Shown here piece by piece: positions 1-6,133 of a stretch of DNA of 51,126 nt. This DNA comes from Myxococcales bacterium (lineage in GTDB: Bacteria > Myxococcota_A > Polyangia > Polyangiales > Polyangiaceae). Under the pieces are notes generated by a model. It was given only the letters and a program-made list of their open reading frames with translations, made no database searches and was not told the DNA's origin. Position numbers and translations under genes: made by a program. Positions within the stretch are counted from its first letter, which is position 1; every line of letters starts with the position of its first letter. The stretch spans positions 1-51,126 of the forward strand of contig JANXLV010000352.1 of NCBI GenBank assembly GCA_025355005.1, in the 5' to 3' direction.

Positions 1-164
1 CCCGCGCGGAACGACTCGTACGACTCGACCCGGATCAGCAGCCGATGAACCGTTGTCCGGTCAGCCGGCCACTCCCACTGAAGCGTCTTCATCCTGTCTC
101 CCGCCTGCGCAGCGCAGGCCGTGATAAAAGCGATGACGGGCAGCAGCAACCGAAACGCTCGCAT
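1..164 (-). CDS. Lipoprotein, partial (candidate immunity protein)
   Basis: An open frame reads from an ATG at 164 down to the window edge with no stop; only the first 54 residues are visible. It begins MRAFRLLLPVIAFITACAAQ, a short basic start, a hydrophobic stretch and an ITAC lipobox-like site, so export and lipidation at Cys17 are likely. A GGAG lies about nine bases before the ATG. The gene starts 62 bases after the stop of the papain-like gene and runs the same way, which is the layout of an effector followed by a periplasmic immunity lipoprotein. The mature part seen is too short to place in a family. The immunity role is inferred from position only. Confidence 0.6.
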   Translation of the reverse strand, partial: MRAFRLLLPVIAFITACAAQAGDRMKTLQWEWPADRTTVHRLLIRVESYESFRA

Positions 165-226
165 TGGCCGCGCTCCGTGGCCGCTGGCCTGGCCGCGGCG
201 CTCGGCGCAGCCAAGCACTGTCCTGA

Positions 227-907
227 TCATCGTGCGGCTGCCGCTGCCGTCAAGGCGGGGCGGACGATGAGGCGGTATGCGTCCGCGGAGCGGCGCTCGA
301 ATCCCAAGAAGCCGCTGTACGACGTACAGCGCGCGCCCAGTTGCCTCAGCAAGTGCTCGTAAAGGTTGTCCGGCGTATCGAGCCCGGGAATCTCCGCAGG
401 GATCATGCCGGCCGCCGCGAACGCCTCTGCCGCGTGACTCGAGCAGTTGCCGCCGAGGAGGTTGAATACCCCGGGCTTGCTGTAGAGGCCCCGCCAAAAG
501 GCGGCGAATTTCTCTCGCTCCATGTCAGAGGCATTCACCTTCACGAGAGTCGACTGAACGTTGGCGCGCTCGGCGGCCGTGAGATCGACGTAGGGTAAAC
601 GCATTCGGCGAAGAATGGCGAAATCGTACACGACTCCCTTCATGTTGAGCCCGGACGCGTTCGACGAGCCGGTCGAACGCACTCCGGACCGTCCGCTCGA
701 GGACGGAGCGCGACCGCTTGAACCTCCGCTTCCCGCCCCCTCCTCGCCGAAGAACCCGACAGGCGAACCGTTGTCGAGAACGCAGTCGGCGTGCTGAGCC
801 ATCCAGCCAGGATGATCCGTGGCGGAGCGCTTGCCACGAACTACCAGTCCGACGGCCCCGCAGGGAAAGTCGATCGTTGTGTCGGCCAATTTCCATTTCC
901 TCCGCAT
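227..907 (-). CDS. Permuted papain-like (NlpC/P60-type) protein, candidate T6SS cargo effector
   Basis: The 226-residue product has an N-terminal strand followed by HADCVLDNGSPVGFFG (His39), a Gly/Ser-rich linker at about 57-86, and a C-terminal helix entry GGNCSSHAAEAF (Cys155). A His early and a Cys late in a GNC-x-x-HA context is the order seen in circularly permuted NlpC/P60 or YiiX/DUF4105-like cysteine hydrolases. These often cut peptidoglycan peptides or lipids. No signal peptide is visible, as expected for T6SS cargo. A TTG at 889 has a better spaced GGAGG and could be the true start, removing six residues. It sits at the end of the T6SS gene run and is followed by a lipoprotein gene. 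Fold assignment is by motif and not certain. Confidence 0.6.
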   Translation of the reverse strand: MRRKWKLADTTIDFPCGAVGLVVRGKRSATDHPGWMAQHADCVLDNGSPVGFFGEEGAGSGGSSGRAPSSSGRSGVRSTGSSNASGLNMKGVVYDFAILRRMRLPYVDLTAAERANVQSTLVKVNASDMEREKFAAFWRGLYSKPGVFNLLGGNCSSHAAEAFAAAGMIPAEIPGLDTPDNLYEHLLRQLGARCTSYSGFLGFERRSADAYRLIVRPALTAAAAAR

Positions 908-1044
908 TTGTCGGAGTCATGGGATGGTAGGACGCGATTGCACCTTCGTCAAGACCGCTCAGTCACGGCGTCTGCACGAGCACCTGAACGATCCGCGAGG
1001 AATTGCATCGGTCGCCGAGCCATCCGTCGCCATGGTTGCAGCCG

Positions 1045-1048
1045 CTAG
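1045..1048. repeat. Target-site duplication CTAG, left copy
   Basis: CTAG directly precedes the left end of the IS5-family element and is repeated after its right end at 2252-2255. Four-base YTAR duplications are typical of the IS5 group. CTAG is its own reverse complement, so it could also be read as an extension of the inverted repeats. Confidence 0.7.
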
Positions 1049-1063
1049 GGAAGGTCTGAACAA
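1049..1063 (+). repeat. IS5-family left inverted repeat
   Basis: GGAAGGTCTGAACAA; pairs with the reverse complement of 2237-2251 (GGAAGCTCTGCAGAA) at 12 of 15 positions. Confidence 0.7.
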
Positions 1064-1202
1064 GATGCTTGCGCGAATCCGCGGCATGCTGGCGAGCGCT
1101 CCTGCGCGAGTGACCACTGCTCACGCGGCCACGTCCGCGTGGCACCGTCCGGCGTCGGGGCCGTCGGGGCCTGCGCGGGCGCCCGCCCGCCGCGCCGCCG
1201 GG

Positions 1203-2168
1203 CTACGCGAGGCATCCGCCACGCGGCGCGCCCAGCTGATAGCGCAGCCGATACAGGTTCGCGAGGGCAAACTGCGTGAACACCCGGACCGTGTTCTTCC
1301 ACAACCCTTTGTAGCGCAGCCGGTGGCCGTGCCACAGATGCTTGACCACTTGAAAGGGATGTTCGCCGTGCGCGCGCACGCGCGAGCGCGCTCGGTTGAT
1401 CGCCTTCGCGTACACCGACAGGGGTCGCGCGTGCGAGCCGCGACGATTCACCCGATACCGAATCCCGGCGGCTTCCGCGGCCTGCCGATCCGCCTCCGAC
1501 CAGTACGCCTGATCGCCGTACAGCACCGTCTCCTCGCCGTGCAGCAGGTGGGACAGCTGCTGGATGTCGGCCTGCGCGGCATCCGTCGTCACGAGCGAAT
1601 GCACGATGCCGCGGCGATCGGTGCCCACGTGCACCTTCATCCCGAAGCGCCAGGTCTTCCCCTTGCGTGTCTGCCGCATCTCGGGATCGCGCGTCCCGGC
1701 GGCATTCTTGGTCGAGCTGGCGGCATGCAGGATCGTGGCGTCCACGATCGTCCCCGCCTTCAGCAGGAGGCCGCGCGTCTCCAACAGGGTGCGGGCGGCG
1801 TCGAACAGCTGGGCCGTCAGCCCGTGGGCTTCGAGCAGGTGCCGGAAGCAAGATCGTCGACTCATCGGGGATGGTGTCGTCGCTCAGCTCCACGCGCGCG
1901 AAGTGACGCATGGTCTCGCTGTCGTAGAGCGCATCCTCCGCGGCCGGGTCCGAGAGGTCGAACCACGTCTGCAGGAAGTAGCGGCGGAGCATGGTCTCGA
2001 GCGCGAGCGGGGGCGGCCCCGGCCCGCGGTCGGGTAGTGCGGGCGGATCAGGTCGAGCACCGTCGCCCACGGGATCACGACGTCCATCTCGTCGAGGAAG
2101 CGCTCGCGGCGCGTCACCTTCTTCTTCGTGACCCACGCTTGACTGGCGAACGTGTGCTGCGCGCTCAT
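1203..2168 (-). pseudogene. IS5-family DDE transposase, two frameshifts
   Basis: Three reading frames together give a typical IS5 transposase: the start MSAQHTFASQ to GRGRP in one frame, LALETMLRRYFLQTWFDLSD to PDESTIL in a second, and FRHLLEAHGLTAQLF to the end in a third. The first shift lies at the G run at 2009-2013 (one base short), the second near 1848-1853. The catalytic triad is still visible: Asp in VDATI, Asp in YGDQAYW, Glu in GEHPFQV. The protein would be about 320 residues if whole. As written it cannot be made in one frame; programmed shifting at two sites is unlikely, so I call it a pseudogene. Confidence 0.85.
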
Positions 2169-2236
2169 GCGAGACTCCGGGGAGAGAAGGACGTGCGCTC
2201 AATACCGACCTTCATCCGCATGCACGCAAGTACCAT

Positions 2237-2255
2237 TTCTGCAGAGCTTCCCTAG
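2237..2255 (-). repeat. IS5-family right inverted repeat and right CTAG duplication
   Basis: 2237-2251 is the right inverted repeat; 2252-2255 is CTAG, the second copy of the four-base target duplication at 1045-1048. Confidence 0.7.
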
Positions 2256-2393
2256 AAGTAGAGACGTCCACCGTCGCGCCACGCGCACTCGACTCGCGAG
2301 CCTTCGTCCTCGCTGAGATCATCGACCACGCGACGCGGTCACGGGCACGGTGGGGGCGGTTCTCACTCGCCATTGGGGAGCACCCTTCCTGAC

Positions 2394-3053
2394 TCACCGC
2401 CCGACCGCAATCGAGTCAACAAACGAGTCGAGCATCCCGCCGAAGTCTCGCGGCTCGGCACGACCCGCCAGAATCCTGGCAAGCGCTTGGGATCGTTCGA
2501 GCAAGCCCGCTGCTGGCCTTGGTGCGAGTTCCTCCGCCTTGGGCCGTGCCGTGGAATCGATCGCCACGCGCAGCAGGATCGTCCGGCCACCGCGAAGGAA
2601 GAACTCCCGGCGCATTGGCGGCTCAGGCGCGGATTGACCCTCTTCGACATCCCACCACCGTAGCGTCCTCACCAAGACGAGCTTGCCGCTTGCCCAGTAG
2701 TAGCGTTCCTCCCGTACCACGTGGCCCTCGGTGAATACGGCTCTGACGAATCGAGGGGCATCACCAGTCAGCAGGCCTGACAATTGCCAATGAGCACCTT
2801 CTCTCGTGATCGATCCTCGGGCGATTTCCGCCTGATCGAAGGCGAGGTCGATCGCCCGGGCCTCAGAGTCGATCGTGGCAAGCTGCGTTGCCGTGCTGGT
2901 TGGCGGTTCGACGTCGCTAGGCGACCGGTCCGCCTCAGCGCCGCGACAACCTGTGAGGAGCGACACTACCAACACGGCGGCAGCGCGCGTCAACACGCGG
3001 CGGACAATGGCCCTTCCTACCCGCCGAGCGGACGCGTGGGCCGCCGCGCGCAT
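2394..3053 (-). CDS. Lipoprotein, candidate immunity partner of the M15 peptidase
   Basis: I chose the ATG at 3053 because it lies 17 bases after the upstream stop and gives a normal signal: basic start, hydrophobic run, then SLLTGC with Cys36 as the lipidation site. The mature protein (about 180 residues) has short strands such as HWQLSGLLTG and EERYYWASGKLVL and a C-terminal helix with LLERSQALARIL. I do not recognise a family. Its place immediately downstream of a peptidoglycan peptidase without signal peptide is what is expected of a periplasmic immunity protein guarding the producing cell. That role is inferred from gene order. A GTG a few codons in is a possible alternative start. Confidence 0.7.
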   Translation of the reverse strand: MRAAAHASARRVGRAIVRRVLTRAAAVLVVSLLTGCRGAEADRSPSDVEPPTSTATQLATIDSEARAIDLAFDQAEIARGSITREGAHWQLSGLLTGDAPRFVRAVFTEGHVVREERYYWASGKLVLVRTLRWWDVEEGQSAPEPPMRREFFLRGGRTILLRVAIDSTARPKAEELAPRPAAGLLERSQALARILAGRAEPRDFGGMLDSFVDSIAVGR

Positions 3054-3070
3054 GCTGGAGCGATGAGCGG

Positions 3071-4210
3071 TCACTCGGGAAGCTCGAAGTGATGGAGGTC
3101 GACATTCGAGCCGAAGGTCGCTCCCCACACGAACCCCTGCGCGTGGAGCTCGAGGACCAGATCGAGGGGCAGGCACAGGAAGCCCCGTGATACCCACGGC
3201 GACAGTGCCTCGTGGTGGGCGCCGAGCACCTCCCGAATTGGTGTCTGCGTTCGCTGCGCCGAGGGCAGGGATGCTGCTGGCGGCTTCGCCGAACGACCCT
3301 CGTCAGCCTTTGCCTTCTGTGCGCGCTCCTTCTCGATGCGCTGGATTCCACTCTTCACGTTCGCCGTGAATTGGTCATTGCTGAGTTTGAAGTCCTTCCA
3401 CAAGGCCTCCGCCGCTGCTTCCGTCTTCCATCGACCGGAGCGCGCAAAGGCGCGGCCAGCGATCTTCTGGATCGAGTCCCATTCCGCGAGTGTGAACTGG
3501 GGGTTGTCCTTGTCCTCGATATCCACGGCCATTCCCGTGCCGTGCTCGCTCAGCGTGCCCAGGAGATAGTGATGATTGTACTTGATCGGACGAGGGTTGA
3601 AGCCGCCGGCGCGAAACTTCTCCTGCTTGATTCCCTTGACGCGGACGCTGCCACGAATGGAAGCGATCTTGTCCGCGAGCTCCTGTGACATCCCGCGGCG
3701 GATCAACTCTGGAACGTTCACACTGGGTCCGTACTTCTCGCGATAGGCCTTGCGGACCCACCGGAAAAAGATCTGCTGTTTCCGTTCTTCGTGCTTCTTG
3801 TTGAACTCGATCATCGAGCGCAAGGTGCGCGTGCGCTTCGCGCGCACCCATTGCGTGCTCGCCAGTTCCTCGTCCGATTCTGCCGAGAAGGCGCGGTACG
3901 CGCTCGTCCCGCCGAAGAAGAGCGAGCGATCGGCCACGTAGCTTTCGATGTCAAGGTAGGCCCGTCGCCGCCGGTCATAGACCGGCATCTTCTGCACAAC
4001 TGCGAACTCGGCCCGGTCTTCGTCCGTGATGATCATGCAAATGCCGCCCATCAGGGAATGGACGAGTTCCGGAGACCGGAGTTCGGGCATGAGCGAGACC
4101 GCCATTGTCGGTCCCGGCACCGGGGACGGCTGACGGCACAGTGTGCCCACGTCAATCCCCGTCCACCAAGGGTGGTGGCCCTCAGGCGCGGGCTTGCGCT
4201 TTGATCCCAT
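3071..4210 (-). CDS. M15-type (VanY-like) peptidase, candidate T6SS peptidoglycan effector
   Basis: The 379-residue product carries the zinc site of M15 D,D-carboxy/endopeptidases: SEHGTGMAVDI (His223, Asp230) and near the C-terminus FGSNVDLHHFE (Asp371, His374). The region 190-250 and the last 30 residues form the usual M15 core, split by a lysine/glutamate-rich helix (about 285-305). There is no signal peptide. The first 70 residues, with HHPWWTGIDVGTL and a Pro-rich loop, lie before the peptidase and resemble a delivery or docking extension; this is inference. Family members cut peptide cross-links of peptidoglycan. It follows PAAR and an unknown gene and precedes a lipoprotein gene by 17 bases. 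ATG at 4210 is the first in frame; one at 4105 is possible. Confidence 0.75.
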   Translation of the reverse strand: MGSKRKPAPEGHHPWWTGIDVGTLCRQPSPVPGPTMAVSLMPELRSPELVHSLMGGICMIITDEDRAEFAVVQKMPVYDRRRRAYLDIESYVADRSLFFGGTSAYRAFSAESDEELASTQWVRAKRTRTLRSMIEFNKKHEERKQQIFFRWVRKAYREKYGPSVNVPELIRRGMSQELADKIASIRGSVRVKGIKQEKFRAGGFNPRPIKYNHHYLLGTLSEHGTGMAVDIEDKDNPQFTLAEWDSIQKIAGRAFARSGRWKTEAAAEALWKDFKLSNDQFTANVKSGIQRIEKERAQKAKADEGRSAKPPAASLPSAQRTQTPIREVLGAHHEALSPWVSRGFLCLPLDLVLELHAQGFVWGATFGSNVDLHHFELPE

Positions 4211-4479
4211 GTGATCCGTTGATCATTCTTGAGTCCGTCGCCCGAAGGGCGAACAGCAGGGATCGTAGCCCAGCGTTGCGGACGCGGCAAGTCGCATGTC
4301 CGTTGGGCGACGTGAACGCACGGCGCCGATCAGACGCGCCGCACCATTGATGGCGCCGGCCGATACGCAGCAACGGCGCCACGCTTCCATTTCGCGCATG
4401 TCACGTGTAGCCGCTCTGATGCGTCGGATTCCGGCCTTGCGCCGACAGTGCCCGATCTTCGCCTTCCAACCTCTCGACG

Positions 4480-5061
4480 CTACGTCCCATCGTACAGAGG
4501 TGTGCTCCGCACCTGTCGAGGTGCCTCAAGGGCGAGCACTCGCTCAATATCCTGCAGCGACGGGCGTGGTGTATTCTCCTGACTGAAACTGGGGATGTAT
4601 ATCTGGGTCACCTTCGAGAATGCTCCCCACACCACCTCGATCCCGTTGGGAGACACTTCCCGCTGTTTGCGTCCCCGCCCGACGTACGCCTCGACCGGCG
4701 TCCGAAGGCTCGCCTGCAGGAGGAGATCCACGCTGGTCCTCGTACGTGTGCCTTCTTCGAGATTCTGCCATTCCTGCGGTATCGCCACCGCAATGCGTGC
4801 GAACGTTCCCAAGGAAAGACCGCGGTTGCCTGTCTCCCGGGCTCTACGCTCGCTTAGCTCGCTCGCGGTCACGATTCGCAGGTAGTCCTCCTCCAGCATC
4901 CACCACGGTGATACGGCTCCTTGAATTCCCTTCGCCGAATCCGTGAAGCGATAGAGGCGCAGAGGCGGCGCAAGTTGCGTTGGGGTCGCACTGCTGAGTC
5001 CCTTGGTGAGATCTTCTCGCACCTTCTTGGGAAGCGCGGCCAACGGAGAAGGGATGGACAT
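4480..5061 (-). CDS. Hypothetical protein between PAAR and the M15 peptidase
   Basis: The 193-residue soluble protein has no signal peptide or membrane segment and no family I can name. Notable stretches are LRLYRFTDSA and AVSPWWMLEEDY in the first third, an Arg-rich middle (LSERRARETGNRG), and VEAYVGRGRKQ followed by IYIPSFSQ near the end. The LYRF..SPWW pattern faintly recalls ADP-ribosyltransferase-type folds, but no full R-S-E set can be fixed by eye. Its place directly downstream of PAAR suggests it is either cargo, a cargo adaptor, or a chaperone. There is a gap of about 150 bases before it and about 270 after it, in which I see no gene. Confidence 0.6.
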   Translation of the reverse strand: MSIPSPLAALPKKVREDLTKGLSSATPTQLAPPLRLYRFTDSAKGIQGAVSPWWMLEEDYLRIVTASELSERRARETGNRGLSLGTFARIAVAIPQEWQNLEEGTRTRTSVDLLLQASLRTPVEAYVGRGRKQREVSPNGIEVVWGAFSKVTQIYIPSFSQENTPRPSLQDIERVLALEAPRQVRSTPLYDGT

Positions 5062-5213
5062 GGGTCGTCTCGATAAGGTTGCCAGATACGGCCATGTTCG
5101 GCCGGCGTTTGCTCGAGCAGTGACCGTTCGCGAGGGATCGTTGCGATTCCCTCAACCGCGCAATCGAACAATTGCTTTGCTTCACTTGGTTCGCTCGGGG
5201 AATGCCCGCCGCT

Positions 5214-5513
5214 CTACCCAATCAACACCGTCGGCATCCCCAGCACGATCGTCCCCCCATGCGCCGTCAGGTCGCCCATCCGCGCCGCCGGCGCCCCCTT
5301 GATCAGCACGGTGAACGACCCCATGGCGATCACGTCGGGCGGACCCACGCACACGCACATGTCTCCCACCCGCGCCGCTGGCATGCCCCCGATCAGCACC
5401 GTGACGCCGCCAGGGGGCAGGATCGGACCGCCCACATGCGGAATGGGCGGCACCCCCGGCGTCACCATCGGGCACACGTGCATGTCACCGACGCGAGCCG
5501 CTGGCTGTCCCAT
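5214..5513 (-). CDS. PAAR-domain spike tip protein
   Basis: This 99-residue protein is almost wholly PAAR: PAARVGDMHVCP at the start, a second PAARVGDMCVC, and a third PAARMGDLTAHGG, with VLIGG and VLIKG strands between. PAAR proteins cap the VgrG trimer with a zinc-held cone and recruit effectors. No C-terminal toxin domain is attached, so cargo must bind non-covalently. It lies 35 bases after the small helical protein gene and is followed by the cargo genes. Confidence 0.93.
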   Translation of the reverse strand: MGQPAARVGDMHVCPMVTPGVPPIPHVGGPILPPGGVTVLIGGMPAARVGDMCVCVGPPDVIAMGSFTVLIKGAPAARMGDLTAHGGTIVLGMPTVLIG

Positions 5514-5548
5514 TCATGCCTCCGGAAACGGTGGCACCGACCGGTCGG

Positions 5549-6130
5549 TCAATCGGCCGGCCAGAGCTTGATCTTCGCCGTCACGTCCAGCCCCTGCTGG
5601 ATGGCCGCCTCGAACTTCTCCGTCGCCTTCTCCGGCTCTTGCACAACCACGGCCAGCATGATCGCGCCAACGATCGCCTTGGCCGCGTCGAATTCTCCAG
5701 GCGGCACGGCCTGAACGTTTGCGGGCGCCAGACTCTCGCCCGAGAGGAAGGCCGCCAGCCCGGCGCACCCCGCCGCCGTTCCCACGTCAGCCTCCTGGGC
5801 GCGATCGAACGCCACGCGTCGGTTCGCGTCGGTCGGCTGCGTGATCCAGCGCTCCGTCGCCTCGAGCGACGCGCGAATCTTCGCGGACGGCTGCGCGCCC
5901 GCCGACCGCTTCGCCGTCACCCATGCCCACCACACGCCCTCGCGGCGCGGCAAGGCATGCGCGATCAAGCGAACGGCGTCCGCATGAAGCCCGGCACCAA
6001 CCAATGCCTGCACGAAGGCGCGATGGGTGTGCCCGGGGCTGAGATGGGCCGCGGCCTCCTCGCCCATCTCGGCCACAGCCAGCAACTCGGCCGGGGCCCG
6101 CGGCGCGCGTGTGGAAACCGGGGCGCTCAT
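5549..6130 (-). CDS. Small helical protein between VgrG and PAAR (DUF6931-like)
   Basis: The 193-residue protein starts 3 bases after the vgrG stop, so it is translationally linked to the spike. It is alanine-rich and predicted helical, with AVRLIAHALPRREGVWWAWV as its most distinctive segment and a C-terminal helix EKATEKFEAAIQQGLDV. This agrees with my memory of the DUF6931 family, which has no assigned function; the match is unverified. No signal peptide or membrane span. Genes in this position in other T6SS loci (DUF4123, DUF1795, DUF2169) are adaptors that load effectors on VgrG or PAAR, so an adaptor role is a reasonable guess. Confidence 0.75.
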   Translation of the reverse strand: MSAPVSTRAPRAPAELLAVAEMGEEAAAHLSPGHTHRAFVQALVGAGLHADAVRLIAHALPRREGVWWAWVTAKRSAGAQPSAKIRASLEATERWITQPTDANRRVAFDRAQEADVGTAAGCAGLAAFLSGESLAPANVQAVPPGEFDAAKAIVGAIMLAVVVQEPEKATEKFEAAIQQGLDVTAKIKLWPAD

Positions 6131-6133
6131 CAG

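Larger units (their letters stand above)
1049..2251 (-). mobile_element. IS5-family insertion sequence, 1203 bp, inactive transposase
   Basis: The element is bounded by imperfect inverted repeats starting GGAAGGTCTGAACAA at 1049 and, on the other strand, GGAAGCTCTGCAGAA from 2251 (12 of the first 15 bases match). Both sides are flanked by CTAG. The length of 1203 bp fits IS5 itself (about 1.2 kb). It contains one transposase gene on the minus strand, broken by two frameshifts. It sits in the intergenic gap between the M15 peptidase/lipoprotein pair and the papain-like/lipoprotein pair, so it did not disrupt a recognisable gene but may separate the second pair from upstream transcription. Confidence 0.8.

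Noticed and set aside
819..2255. Long open frame on the plus strand over the IS5 region
   Set aside because: It is opposite to the transposase, crosses the insertion ends, and its translation is Arg/Pro-rich with no family pattern.
4211..4479. Gap upstream of the M15 gene searched for a small gene or RNA
   Set aside because: No frame with a plausible start and composition and no stable structure evident by eye.
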